Origin: Cinnamomum chago
Lineage: Eukaryota > Streptophyta > Magnoliopsida > Laurales > Lauraceae
DNA length: 64,000 nucleotides
Assembly (NCBI GenBank): GCA_038049695.1
Contig: CP142456.1
Location: forward strand, 22,230,501-22,294,500
Direction: 5' to 3'
In this document: piece by piece, positions 12,111 through 23,695 of the stretch
Layout: each line of letters begins with the position of its first letter
How positions within the stretch are numbered: position 1 is the stretch's first letter
Position numbers and translations under genes: made by a program
Notes under the pieces: generated by a model
The model's input: the letters and a program-made list of their open reading frames with translations, nothing else
Told to the model about the DNA's origin: nothing
The model's database searches: none

Positions 12111-12490
12111 TTGTTATCATAAAACAACCCCTCTGCTTATACCCAAAGAAAACAAAAAACGAGCCGTTCTGCATCTCCCTCCTGCATAAGCAAAAAATCG
12201 CAACTCCCTCATTTCAAACACGTTCTGCATCTCCCTCCTCTCTCTGCATCTCGCCTCGTCCAGCCCATCTCGCAGAGCCTCACATCGCAAACTCATGATC
12301 ATTCCGAAGCGAGTCATGGGTGAGGAGTGAGTCGTGGACTCGGACGATTCGGACTCTCCTTTTTAACTCCTTGAAAAGGTCCAAAGGGCTTGCAAGAACA
12401 GAGAGAGTTCTGCAAAAAAAGAATAAACGCTTCCTCTTCATCTTCTCTGCCTTTCAACTTGTTTTTCTCTTTCTCATAGGAACTTCTCAC
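12111..12490 (+). other. Probable captured 5' flank and leader of CSN3
   Basis: CT-rich, plant-leader-like sequence lies directly upstream of the captured CSN3 start codon and downstream of the CACTA subterminal repeats. It may therefore be the promoter and 5' UTR taken along with exon 1. This is inferred from position and composition only. Confidence 0.4.
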
Positions 12491-12679
12491 ATGGATTCTG
12501 TTGAAACTGTGATAGCTCAGATTCAAGGGCTTTCAGGCTCTGTTGGTGATATCATCCATCTCAATGCAGTCTTGAATCAGGCCGATGAGACTCTGCAATC
12601 CCAATCACAGCGATTGGGGCCTTTTCTCGAGCAGCTGGACCCATCCAAGCATTGCCTTGGATATCTCTTTGTCTTGTAA
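12491..12679 (+). pseudogene. CSN3: Captured first exon of COP9 signalosome subunit 3
   Basis: The frame begins with MDSVETVIAQIQGLSG and runs through LGPFLEQLDPSKHCLGYL, matching the N terminus of plant CSN3 (FUS11), where the block QLDPSKHSLGYLYFLE is conserved. CSN3 is a PCI-domain subunit of the COP9 signalosome, which removes NEDD8 from cullins. Only about 60 of some 420 residues are here. The frame ends shortly after the LGYL block and no later CSN3 exon follows. It sits just inside the left subterminal repeats of CACTA-1 and keeps its own start codon, so it could supply a start to any fused transcript. Confidence 0.8.
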
Positions 12680-13468
12680 TCTTCTATCCCCCTTGTTCCT
12701 TTTTGTATTATAAATCTGTGATTTCTTGCATCTGGGGTTGCTGCGTTTTTGTGCTTTACTTATTGTATTTGCGCTCTTATTGTTTATATTAGAAGTGGGG
12801 TTTGATTCATTGTTGAGTTTATGCTTTGTATAAGTCATTTTTCTCGATTTGGGGTGTTGGGTTTTGCTCGAATTTGGTTGTTTTTGCTTGTGGGTTTTGG
12901 TTGATTATTGTTTGTGTGAAGTTTGGCTATTGTTTTGTCCATTATGTGACTGGAACAATAGCCTGTTGTGGTATTTGTTCTTTTCTTGTTATATTGAGGT
13001 TTGGTTATTGTTTTGTCCATTACATCTCATAAACATCAGCCTCTTGCGTTATTTGCACTTTTCTTCTTATATTAGAATTGGGTTTTTTGCTCATTGCTGT
13101 TTTTATGGAGTATTTGGATATGGGTTGCTGGTTGTTTTTGCTGGTGGGTTTGATCAATGATTGTTGCTTTTTTGTCTGGTTTTTGTTTTGGTCATTACGT
13201 CTTTCACAAATTGGAGGTGGTTTTTTGTTCATTGTTGTTTCTATTGAGTCTGTGGATTGTACAGGTCCTTTTCTCAATTTGGGGTGGTTGGGTTTTGATT
13301 GAATTCGGTTGTTTTTACTTGTGGGTTTTGGTCAATTACTTGCATCCAGGTGAAAAAGGCCAAGACCAACTTCCCTTTTTATTGTTTTGTATCTTGTAAT
13401 GAGAATGTTGTTTTTGGAATTAGCAGAGTTTTTTTGGTGCATCTTTTTAGTGTGTTGGGGTTTATTAG
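12680..13468. other. T-rich intron-like filler in CACTA-1
   Basis: T- and G-rich sequence with loosely repeated phrases such as GTTTTTGCTTGTGGG and TTGTTTTGTCCATTA, resembling a plant intron. No coding signal was seen on either strand. Confidence 0.45.
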
Positions 13469-13847
13469 GTGTTATAAGAAATCATGGTCTCCATGGTCGG
13501 ACGAGCCTGTGAAAGGAGATCCTAAGCATGTAGTGCCCGAATGTTATTACACTAAACAACCACCTCAGCTGCATGTATGTCATCATGACTGAATGAAACC
13601 TTTTGCTTTGAGTTTTATTATCTTTTGAGTCCTAACTCTGCTGTTGTGCCTGTAGCAAGGGTATTTTGCGAAGTTTCAGCTTGCAACCCTGTTTTATATC
13701 TTTTACAGGTAGAGTTCTTTGTTTCTTACATTAACTTTGCTGCACTCATCATCCTCAATGAATTAATTTTAGTACCTCCAACTGTAATCTTCTTTTTCTT
13801 CCCAGCATGCCAAAGGATGAGGCTCAACTTTATGCTACTATTGAACT
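13469..13847 (+). pseudogene. NOT2: Captured CCR4-NOT subunit 2 (NOT2) exons
   Basis: Three exon-like blocks with GT-AG borders: 13469-13574 (WSPWSDEPVKGDP, ECYYTKQPPQLH), 13656-13708 (QGYFAKFQLATLFYIF) and 13806-13847 (MPKDEAQLYATIEL). Read in order they follow the NOT2/3/5 box of plant NOT2 proteins, whose usual sequence includes CYYAKQPP, HQGYF and YSMPKDEAQLYAANELY. NOT2 is a scaffold subunit of the CCR4-NOT deadenylase. The C-terminal end of the box and the whole N-terminal half are absent. The introns are kept, so the capture was from genomic DNA and not from mRNA. Confidence 0.82.
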
Positions 13848-14058
13848 GTAAGTGCTTTTTTCACTCTCTCATATCCCCCAAGTCTGTTGACCATGAACAG
13901 CCCTTTAAAAGTCTGTTAGCACTAATGAAAAATGCTAAACAGGTTTCTAAATGCATGTTAGCTTATTCCCATTTATGTTTTGTAACCATGTTAAATACGA
14001 AGTTGCGGTTATATCATATCATGAGGCCTTTAGTTTGTTTCAAGTATCATATCTGTAG

Positions 14059-14560
14059 CAAGCCTATGGAGCACAATGGTGTCATTTTCCCTCCTCCATA
14101 CAAACCTCAGGGGATTAAGATGCTATACAATGGACATCCAGTTGATTTAACTCCAGAACAAGAAGAGGTGATGCTGAATATCTTTTATGATCTTGTACCA
14201 TTTTCACTATTTCTTTTCATTTCTTGTCATGTGATTCTTGTTGCTTCCACTTGTCACATTGCATGTGGCCCGTTGCCCTTGATAAATACATTTTATTCTT
14301 TACCTGCTGTTTTGATTTACTATTTTTTTTTTTTTTTGTATCTGCTGAAAGTATTAGTTCTGCAGGTAGCTACAATGTTTGCAGTGATGAAAGAAACGGA
14401 ATATGCAACAAAGCAGAAATTTATTGACAACTTCATGAACGACTGGAAAGTGCTACTTGGCCGAAACCATGTGATTAAGAAATTTGAGCTCTGTGATTCT
14501 ACCCCAATCTATGAGTGGCATGAGAGGGAGAAGGAAAAGAAAAAGCAAATGAGCACCGAG
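14059..14560 (+). pseudogene. TOP1: Captured DNA topoisomerase I exons
   Basis: Two exon blocks, 14059-14167 (EHNGVIFPPPYKPQGIKMLY, DLTPEQEEV) and 14366-14560 (ATMFAVMKETEYATKQKF, NDWKVLLGRNHVIKKFELCD, IYEWHEREKEKKKQMSTE), separated by an intron with GT-AG borders. They match the start of the conserved core of plant type IB topoisomerase I. The catalytic tyrosine domain, far downstream in the real protein, is absent, so no enzyme can result. The donor at 14560 (GAG|GTAAAT) is intact. The frame that runs through the intron is not meaningful. Confidence 0.9.
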
Positions 14561-15365
14561 GTAAATCAAGGTTTCCTTTAATTGATTTTAGATTAGAGTA
14601 AAACAGGGAGTTGTACAGTGTAAATTGATACATATGGAACTGGTGTATGTGAACAATGAACATTAGTTTAATGATATTGACTTGTTTTATGTCTTAGTGA
14701 AAAATAGATGTTTGTCTATGATACCTGGATACTTCAAAATTGGGAACGTATCCATATCATGTTGTCTCCCATACTTAAGATTTACATGTTAAATTTATGC
14801 CTAATAGCATCCATTGGAGTATCTTGTCTTTTGATAGGTAATATTAATAGAGATTTTGATTGAATTCTGAATTTTGGTAGGTACTACATTTTTGATATCT
14901 CTTACTTCCTCCAAGTATATCTGATATCTCTTACTTCCTGTTTTGGGAGCATGTAAAATTCTCCAAGTTTCCAGGGTTTTAATTCCTGTTTTTTGGAGGC
15001 TACTTTCCCTTACCACCTATTCCTTACTCCGCCTGAGGTTTCCTTGTTTCCTTCTTTTGTTTTGGCCTGATCCTAGGCTGTGGGATATCAGGGCCGTGGG
15101 AAATTCACTCCTTTCTGTTGCTCCCTGTTTTGTATCATTGGTTTCTTTGGCTGCCCAATCTGTGGACTTATTGCTGGCCTGGCTTGTGGGTATTTGCACT
15201 GGAACAAAATATATTCCAGTTGTGCCCCTCTAGGGAAGCTTGCATCAACAAACCAGGCCTCATTCATTTATATTTATATTTTTTATTTTTCATTTTAACT
15301 CCCTTTTAAGCTCTATATTATGCTTTTATAATTCATAAAAGAAATCCATTTTGTATGACTTTCAG
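14561..15365. other. Intron-like filler between captured exons
   Basis: Non-coding, intron-like sequence without recognised exons. Its origin (TOP1 intron or the next captured gene) cannot be fixed. Confidence 0.4.
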
Positions 15366-15472
15366 GTTAGGGGGTGATATAGCAAGGTCATTGATGTACA
15401 TGGCAGTCCGCTATGGTTTCTATCAACCTGGTGGTAGCCCCCACCTGCAACTCTCTAATTCACCAAGCATTG
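15366..15472 (+). pseudogene. Captured exon resembling plant endonuclease I family
   Basis: A block with a good acceptor (TTCAG) and donor (ATTG|GTACG) reads GDIARSLMYMAVRYGF and then YQPGG and LQLSNSPSI in one frame. The GD-AR---YM pattern is what I recall of the endonuclease I (PF04231) domain in plant proteins. Only about 35 residues are present, too few for activity. The identification rests on memory of this short motif and is less sure than those of TOP1 or CPN60. Confidence 0.55.
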
Positions 15473-16004
15473 GTACGTTGTAAAAACTTTGAAACAGTAT
15501 ATGTAAGTCACTATTTTAAGCAATTTGCAAAAGTTTATCTTGGCCATGGGTTAAAGTGAAAAATAGTAAAGGGTTCTGTAAATGGTACGTTTTCTGATGT
15601 ACCATGTGCATGCTTGTGTGCGTATAAAGCAATTGCAAAAGGTAATAATTTCCATAAATGTGTCTTGTTTCTAATCAATGTGGCCACATATAGGAGGGCA
15701 CAAACAGCCACGAGGAAGTGAACCAGTGAATAGCCTGATTAAGGGAAGTGGGGCCATTTGTGAGAGGGAGGGAGACCTATTTCTCTTGATTATCATACAT
15801 ATGTTATTTTTTTGAAAAAAAATGAACTGTTGCTTTGTGTTAGCTTCATGCGTTTTCTTTGTATGGTAAGTCTAGCTTCTTAGTGAATGAAGTATGAATG
15901 ACACTGGTTGGTGTAATTAATGGAGTAATGATGAAGAAATTGATGTCTTGATGGATCATGTTATGTTACTACTGAAGGCTGTTTGAAATCCAATTGTTTC
16001 TTAG

Positions 16005-16356
16005 GTTGAATTGGAGGACCCTGTTGAGAACATTGGTGCTAAGTTGGTGAGACAAGCTGCAGCAAAGACCAATGACTTGGCTGGGGATGGCACTACTACT
16101 TCTGTTGTTCTTGCGCAAAGTCTGATTACTGAAGGTGTTAAGGTCTGTGATATATTTCTCTTCCATGATTGTTGCTGAACCTGAGGAGTATTTGTTTCCC
16201 CTCTTTTTTTTTTAGAAATTCCAGCATTTTTGTACTAATTAGAAGCCAATGATCTGTCAGGTGATTGCAGCGGGTGCAAACCCTGTTCAGATCACTCGTG
16301 GCATTGAGAAAACCACCAAAGCTCTGGTGGCTGAGTTGAAGTTGATGTCCAAAGAG
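16005..16356 (+). pseudogene. CPN60B: Captured chloroplast chaperonin 60 beta exons
   Basis: Two exons with GT-AG borders: 16005-16142 ([43 protein letters not shown]) and 16261-16356 ([30 protein letters not shown]). This is the N-terminal equatorial region of GroEL-type chaperonins with the ATP-binding GDGTTT motif. The sequence follows the plant RuBisCO-binding subunit beta closely. The real protein has about 600 residues, including a transit peptide. Less than 80 are here. Both exons are free of stops, which suggests recent capture. Confidence 0.9.
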
Positions 16357-17812
16357 GTAAGTTGAATGCACATACATTTTTTTGGCCCGGACGATTGTTT
16401 ACTCGTGTAGCTGCAACTTAAATTGATTCTGATGGATGTTAGCGTACTTTCAAGATTTAAGTACAAAAAAAATGTTTATCTGCATCTAGTTGGGCTTAAA
16501 ACTGTCCTTGGTAGGTGTGGCAATGAGCTGGATCCTGGCCTGGCCTCTGTAAGCTAACTCTTTGGCTTAAGGTCCTAAAATTCAAACCTGGATATGTCCC
16601 TGAGGTGTGAAAGGTAGGCTGAACCTTTTATAACTGTTGATATGCCTGGATTCAGGGTTGGATAGAGAATATTGCCAAGCATAGGTCTGTATTCTCTTTT
16701 GTTAAGCTGGAAAATTAGGTCCAAGTGGGGCCTGAGTCCAGCAATTGACATGTTATGTATGGAAGCCGTGCCAACCTGATCCTGTGCCTGTAGTGTTATG
16801 CGCTCTGTTTGCTTTCATTAGTTCATTGACATCTTGACGCAGGCAATTGAAAGCCCTAGCCCTAATTAAATAGAAAACCAAAATTCCAGCCCTAAACCTA
16901 ATCAACAGTAAACAATGCAAGAAAACGAGGAGATAAAGTAGCACTGCTATCAGTGAATAATCCAATATTTTCTTCAATACCAGGAGAATGCATCAGTCCC
17001 AATGGAGAAGAAAGCTGAAAATAGTGTTCTATACAATGTCCAAAACTAGAAAAAAAACTAAAGAACTGCTGAAGAAAGAAATCGTCGACTCTTAGTCTCT
17101 TCTATATGTTTATTTGGCATGCCAACTATCCATTTCTCAACCGAGTCGGTTAAAGTTCCTAACTTAAATTGGCCCCCACATAAATCAAATTAAAGAAACT
17201 ATGGTAAGAACTGTCGAACCTGAATTTTGTTGTGCAAAGTCGCACGTCTGGGGCCCAAATGGCCCGCCTTTTGGACAAGGGGGCCTCATCAGTAAATAGT
17301 AGACTGATGGGCAACCCTGCTTGTATAAGGTTTGTGTGGGTTTGGGCCCATTTAGACCCATTTATTAAAGGCCCCCAAAACACTACACGTTCTGCCAATT
17401 TTTGTGGATTTTCTGGTTTTGCAAATACGCCGGCGCTAAATAATTTATTGCTACATAAAAAGTTATATATACTGAAATGGTAAAAGTTAATTTATTGCTA
17501 CATAAAAAAAATAAAAAAAACCAATTAGAAAATTACAATGAAATTTAAGAGTTAGTCACAAGTTGTTACTTCCTAATGTCATATGTGAACCTTTAAATCT
17601 ACCACACATGATTTTGTTTACATGGTAGTTTCTTCGGAACCTGTAAAATGGTTATGGACTGGCTTTGTCTGTTAGCCTTTCGTAGTGTTTTGTTGTAGTT
17701 GTCTACCTGTTTTAGAATTTTATGTCTTCACTTGCCTCTTTTAAAAGGTTGGTTAGTATTTTTTTATTGGTAGGAGCTAAAGAGTCACAGGAAAAGTGCT
17801 GGACAACTTCCA
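16357..17812. other. Non-coding filler in CACTA-1
   Basis: Contains intron-like and repeat-like sequence. Nothing with family motifs was found on either strand. Confidence 0.4.
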
Positions 17813-18260
17813 TTAGTACACTAAGAAACACAAGAAATACGGAAAAGAGGACATCCCAATCTTAAGCCAAAACCAAGCTTTGATGGGAAATTCCTTGCTT
17901 AGCCAATTGGTCTGCCGTTGAATTTTCACTCTAGTCCTCTTCACATGTGCAAATGATGCTTTAAGCATTTTTCCCAGATCAATTACTTCACCTGGTTCGC
18001 CAAAGCACAAGGAGTTCTACATAAACCTGACGCCTATGTAATTTGCAAAGAGAATCGCTTTCTACTATTAATCTTTGAAGGTTTAATCTGTGAGCCTCAA
18101 GGAAGCCTACACACATAGCTTCTACCTCTGTTATATTTAATGAACAGAAACCAGCTGAGCTTGAAAAATTATGGAAGTTCTCTAGTGCATCATGAATGAC
18201 CCCTCCCAAAACTTTCTGCACCTGGAATACCAATTGGACTTCTGTCAAAATCTTGCTTGC
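17813..18260 (-). pseudogene. LINE-type RNase H domain remnant inside CACTA-1
   Basis: The minus-strand frame shows the pattern of plant RNase H-like domains: GGVIHDALENFHNFS, then ITEVEAMCVGFLEAH, then LQRLIVESDSL. The acidic E and D positions of that fold are visible (E in TEVEA, D in VESDS). It lies opposite to every captured exon in this element and is probably a LINE relic swept in with genomic DNA. It is broken and lacks any reverse transcriptase. Confidence 0.65.
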
Positions 18261-18731
18261 AAACCCCCAATGGCGGGGGCCACCATCTGGGGAGGCATTG
18301 TGGCTTAAACAGGTTCAGATGCCCTGTTGCTGACTTAAGTTTATTCCTTCGGCAACTTTTAATAATGCATCATATTGTTGCCTATATCTATGAAATGTAA
18401 ATCATCTTTATTTTTCATATACGTTCTCAAGGATCAGCTGGCTTGTTGAATTTAATAGCGGTTTTATTGTCCTTGTATCTTATATGGACTTGTATTGATA
18501 CTGCCTGATTGTGTTGTTTCAAAGATTCTATTTGTTGATTTATTTCCTTTTCTTTTATCTTATGATGGGTTTAATAATATTGATTTTGGAGCATTTGCAC
18601 ATATTTTATGTATAACAACATATAACGTATTTGCAAAAAAGTTACTTGGTTGTTGTCATTGTATTGCCGCTTATGTTCTTTAAGGAGGCTGATTATAGGG
18701 ATTGGGGTCTGATATTTACTTGGTTTGTCAG

Positions 18732-18807
18732 CTTTTTCAATGCTGCTAGCTATGATCGGAAATGGTCTTATGGTCCCGCGTGCACTTTTTATTCGTGACT
18801 TCATGTG
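18732..18807 (+). pseudogene. MEX1: Captured exon of the plastid maltose transporter MEX1
   Basis: A short block with acceptor TTGTCAG and donor ATGTG|GTAC reads FSMLLAMIGNGLMVPRALF and then IRDFMW. This is a hallmark stretch of MEX1 (maltose excess protein 1), the chloroplast inner-envelope maltose exporter used in starch breakdown at night. Only one exon of about 25 residues is recognised. The neighbouring sequence looks like intron. Confidence 0.78.
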
Positions 18808-20153
18808 GTACTTCTTCTTTCCTTGGAATCTTCATATTATCATTGCAAATACAGATTATCATATTGCTATGGTTGTTCTCTTGATTTTCTAAGAATGACT
18901 GAATCTAGATGTTGAAATACTTGATTCTCGTAGCACATAGTGTATATTGGATTAGGAATATTTGGGATTTGGATAGCCTACAATTTGTGTTTCTCGAAAA
19001 ACTTATACCATAACAGGAATTTTGAGATGTTAGCAGCGACAACACCTAGTATATATTGTGCAAAACAATAATGACTATTATAATAATTTATAAGGCAGCG
19101 GTCAGTTTTCTTTATATAATCATCCTTAGCGGTCAGCTAAGTTACTTATCATATTGTTTATGATGATGGGATGGGATTTGAAGGAATTTTTCCCAATATG
19201 ATGAATATGTATATCTGAGATTTTGTATTGCACCTTTTCATATATGATTTTTTTTTTTTTTTTTACTGTGAGTTTTTTTTTCTTTGTTTTTTTATAGATC
19301 TGTTATCAACATTCTCATGGTGACAAGAATTTTGAAATGGATCCATGAGATTTAGGTGTGTATTGTGGGGATTTTGATATGGTTACTTCTAATGGTATCT
19401 GTTTTCTCATTTGTCTTGAAACTGGAGCTTTTGTAGTTAAAGAGATTCCTCTTTGAAAATTTTCATTTAACAACGATGGTAGTTGTGATGGGTTTGTGTG
19501 ATTCCATTTGCACAAGAAATTTTAATGGTGCTTTGAGACTTTTATAGTTAGAAAGACTTCATTTTGAACAAGAAAAAAAAAAAAAACAAAACCCTTTGCA
19601 TACAATCATTGGTGTTTGTGATGGGACTGCAGTATTTTGGCGGATTGGAACTTATTGGGAGAATGGGAATGAATAACTGCAGTATATTTACCATGTAACA
19701 AGTGGTAAATATAGTACAGTTTTCTATATTGTTTTGGGGGCTGTAAAGGCCAGAGACAGTAATGTATTTTATGTGATTTCTGAATTTCATGTAACCTTAA
19801 ATGCAATGGGAATGAATAACTGGCATCCAAATTGGATTAGCAATGATTGATATAAAGTCCCTTTTTTTATAGAGCAGTCTATTGCTTCAACAGACTGCAA
19901 TGAATGATATACAGTCCCTTTTTTTTCTTCTTAAGTAATAACCATTATAGTGATTATATTTTTCGTAACTGGGGAAGTATTCAAATGCACCTGTTGTTTG
20001 CGAATCCATAACACAGTACATGGTTATTTTGGAATGGATTTGACGGACTCCATTTTTTTACAAAGTTATATTTTCTTTAATGGAAGAATTTCAGAGTTAA
20101 TGTTGAAAATGCTACATAAGCTGAGGTTTAATGTTTGGAGACACTTTTTGCAG
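18808..20153. other. Non-coding filler in CACTA-1
   Basis: T-rich intron-like DNA with homopolymer runs. No exon recognised. Confidence 0.4.
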
Positions 20154-20522
20154 GATGCAAGGGGCAATGATGTGGATTTCAGCACGTACAAGGGAAAGGT
20201 TCTTTTGATTGTGAATGTTGCATCAAAATGGTAAATATATAGAACAAAGTTCCTTGTAGGGGATTGCAACTTATTTTTCCCTTCACACTCCAACAAAAAT
20301 CAAGCTTAATATTTGGTATATGAAATCACTGATACATTCTTTGGTTGTCCTCTTGTTTTCTCCTGAATACCAATTTCTTCTGTTTGTTACTTTTCTCTGA
20401 TTCTGATTAAGTTCTTTGTTTCTTTATCTTCTCTAACTTCTTGTTGCAGTGGATTGACCAACTCAAATTACACAGAGCTAGCTCAGCTATATGGGAAATA
20501 CTCACTCTCTTCAGCTCTGCTG
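20154..20522 (+). pseudogene. Captured glutathione peroxidase exons
   Basis: Exon 20154-20230 reads [20 protein letters not shown], then NVASK, and ends inside a codon. Exon 20450-20522 completes the codon to Cys and continues GLTNSNYTELAQLYGKYS. Together they are the N-terminal part of plant glutathione (thioredoxin-dependent) peroxidases, including the peroxidatic Cys of the NVAS-CG-T motif. The Gln-Trp part of the active site and the resolving Cys are missing. Acceptors and donors are intact. After GKYS the sequence departs from the family. Confidence 0.87.
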
Positions 20523-22394
20523 GTAAGTACTCACTCTCTTCAGCCCTTCTTTTAGTTTATTGTTTTGTAATTTTGTTCTAGTTTGTATGGGTTAGTGTGT
20601 CATTCCATGTTAAATCACCTTCCCAACTAATGCTCAGAATAATATATATGATGATTGCATGTTTCAATTATGGATGTCAGTCCAACTAGTTGTACTGCAA
20701 TATTAAGCAACCCACTTTTCTTTGTTGGCAATATTGGATTACATATTATATTTTACCTTTTTTTTTCTGTTTTGTTGTGGTCAATAAAATTTAGTGTATG
20801 TTTGGATGTTGTAATATGAGTTTGATTAGGGAAATGCAGAAAAAAAAAAAAAAAACCCTTCAATTACCAGCCTGTTGCAGTTTAATCTTCTCTTGTTATC
20901 TCAAGCCAAATTTGAAATGGATCCTTATCCTGCTCATTCTGTTTCATCATCCTCAGGGCATGTTTGGCATTTCCCTCTAGGCCCATTTGGGTTTATGTAT
21001 ATCATGTTGAAGTACCTTGGTTTACACATAATCATGAGTTCAGGCATTTGGATATCCCTGTTAGTTTGCTATGAATCCTATATCCAATCAGTGCTCATGG
21101 TGGATCTTGAAGCAAATAATCACAAAAAACCAAACTATACTAGAGTTCTGGCATGCTTCTATCCATGCTTGAACTTGAGTGGGAGTGTGATACGGATTTT
21201 CAAGATGATGAATCTTCTCCCATGCACCTCCCTCTTGTAACAAGGATGATGGCTTCCTCTTTGCTGAGTTGAGACTTGAAAGGGATAGAAGAGACTGGCC
21301 ATACTTATTTAGTTAACTTCCAATGAGATTTCTAGTCGATCAAGGTTCTCGAAACTATAGAGGTTTCCTTATTGGGATGTGGAGCTTGTAACTAATTAGG
21401 GAATAACTAATTATGGGGTAACAAGTTTTACAACAATTTTGAAACTCAAATGAGTAGTTGTTAGGAAACTCATGGGTCCCACTGTGGTTGTGTAGGATGA
21501 TACAAGGTCTAATCTGCAATCTCAAAAGCATGGAAATAAAATAAAATGATGATACAAGGTCATGAGATTACACTTACATTGAAAACACTCAATGTACAAC
21601 ATAACACCAATTATAAATACACAAAATAAGCCCCATTGAAGACTTTTTTGGAGCTTCAGTTGATTGATATATTACAATTCCCTGGGATGTGTTTTCCATG
21701 TATAGTTTATGATGCTGCTCCTCTCTGGTGCACTTGTCCAAGTGGACAGAAGTCAATGGAATGTTGTGTGATCATCTTTAGGCCTGTCTGCTGCATGTTT
21801 TGGTTATCTGAGATTCAGGGAATTTTTAGACCATTTGTTATTTAGCATAAATGGTAATGGATGGCATCTTTCCATCTGGAAAGTAGTTGCTAGTTGGCTT
21901 CATATTTTGTGACAACAGTTCATTTTGTTCTTTTTGTGGTAGATGAACTGCATAGATTCATTTATTCCATCCTTATTTATTTTGATTTTTCGTTGTCCTG
22001 TACAAAGATAGAAATACCTAATTCGTCTCTGAAAAATATTACCTGCAAGAGACCTTCCTAATTCCCATTCAGACCATTACCTATGGCGAACATTCTCGTA
22101 GTTTGTGCATTTCATTTTCAGGAAAATTTTGTGTCTTGAGTTAAACATGATGAGTGTACAGCCAGGTCATCAACATTAAAAAAAATAAAAAAAGTTGCTG
22201 ATCTGGTGGTACTGTGTTAAGTACCAAGAAAAAACAAAGCAGTTCCTGTTTGCCTTAATTACTCCCTAGATGCAGTGAATCTTCCTTATAAAGTTGTTCA
22301 TTCTAATTTAGCAATCATCTGAAAAATGTAATTCTATTGGGTGGTATGATATTCTTTAATCTTTTAGAATCATTTTCTTCTTTCCGAAATGTAG
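20523..22394. other. Non-coding filler in CACTA-1
   Basis: No recognised exon. Several open frames here lack motifs and splice support. Confidence 0.4.
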
Positions 22395-22742
22395 GTTCTA
22401 TTTGGATTGGAATATGCACATGCTGTTCAGAGTATCAAAGAAAAACTGGTAGTTGAATCTTCAATGTTTGGCAGTTCCAAGTATCCAGCACTTCATTATG
22501 CAGATGTCATGTGTTCAGTTATGAATCCATCAGATTATGACAAAGCACTAAAGGGGGAACTGGAGTCCTCCAATGGCTACACTTCTAATGGCAATCTGCT
22601 CAAGTGTGTGAACAACAACAATATTCTGAGTCCAGACAATTGCAAGCAAAATACTCTAACTATCACAAGCTATAACCTAGGAGGTCTGACATGGAGCTTG
22701 CCTCAAGAGCATAACATAACAGATTGCCATATGTTAAAATAG
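22395..22742 (+). pseudogene. Captured terminal exon of an unrecognised gene
   Basis: Follows a plausible acceptor (AAATGTAG). The open frame reads VLFGLEYAHAVQSIKEKL, then ESSMFGSSKYPALHYADVMC, NPSDYDKALKGELESSNG, and ends with a stop at 22740-22742. The amino acid mix is protein-like: balanced, with a predicted helix around AHAVQSIKEKL. The frame is as long and clean as a real exon. I do not recognise the family. Its place just before the right CACTA subterminal repeats suggests it gives the 3' end of any transcript that crosses the element. Confidence 0.55.
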
Positions 22743-23099
22743 GATGTATGAAGTTTTTTTGAACAATGTTGCAGGTGTTGGATTGGTGCAACAATGAGAT
22801 GATTGTATATGAAGATGTAATTTTTCATTGGCATTTGAATGTTGGCAAATAGTAGAATGTTAGCATGGATTTTTATTTTGTAATGGTAATGGTAAAGTAC
22901 TTTTAATATTGTAAGGATATTTGAATATTAATATGAAGTGGAATGAATATTTGGAATAGATAGATGTTGGGTGTGTAGGAGATTTGGTCTTAGATACTAG
23001 AATAGTAGTTTCATACAATACAGGTTGGAAGTTGTAATGATGCATATACAGGAAAAAAAAATTAAAAAATCAAATAAATACAATACATGAATATTGATT

Positions 23100-23695
23100 G
23101 CCGGCGCAACATTTTTGCCGGCAAAACACCTTCAAAATAATTACTTAAAAAAAATAAATGTTTTCCCGGCGACAAAATACGCCGGTAAAAAATTTTGGAA
23201 AATTAATTTTCAAAAAATATAAATGTTTTGCCGGCGCAAAAAAAACGCCGGCAATGAATTTTGAAAAAAAATCCATAAAATATAAATGTTTTGCCGGCGC
23301 AAAAAAAACGCCGGCAATAAATTTTGAAAAAAGAATCCATAAAATATAAATGTTTTGCCGGCGCAAAAAAAAAACGCCAGCAATAAATTTTGAAAAAAAA
23401 ATCCATAAAATATAATGTTTTGCCGGCGCAAAAAAACGCCGGCAAAAGTTTTTAATCAATTTATTATTGAAAAATAAAGGCATTTTCGCGGCGTTTTATA
23501 CCTCTTTTCCCGGCGAATAAAAACGCCATTAATGTATTATTTTTCCCGACGCTAACCTTTTTTCGCCGGCAAAAGTTATTGCTGGCGACCTTTTACCGGC
23601 GTATTGCCGGCGCAAGGAAAATCGCCGGCAAAGGTGTTCACCGGCGTTTTATAGACTTTTGCCGGCGCTTATTTAGCGCCGGGAAAAGTGTAATT
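23100..23695. repeat. CACTA-1 right subterminal tandem repeats
   Basis: Tandem units of about 60 bp (23210-23450), each with GTTTTGCCGGCGC, an A-run and CGCCGGCAA, followed by more scattered CCGGCG motifs up to the terminal inverted repeat. Motif content matches the left subterminal region. The repeated phenylalanine-rich frames are artefacts of this array. Confidence 0.9.

Noticed and set aside
13625-14581. A continuous 318-codon frame over the NOT2 and TOP1 exons
   Set aside because: It reads through introns. The homologous exons lie within it in separate blocks with GT-AG borders, so it is not one protein.
23145-23483. Repeated Phe-rich frames (RRFFAPAKH-type)
   Set aside because: Artefacts of the roughly 60-bp CACTA subterminal tandem repeat.
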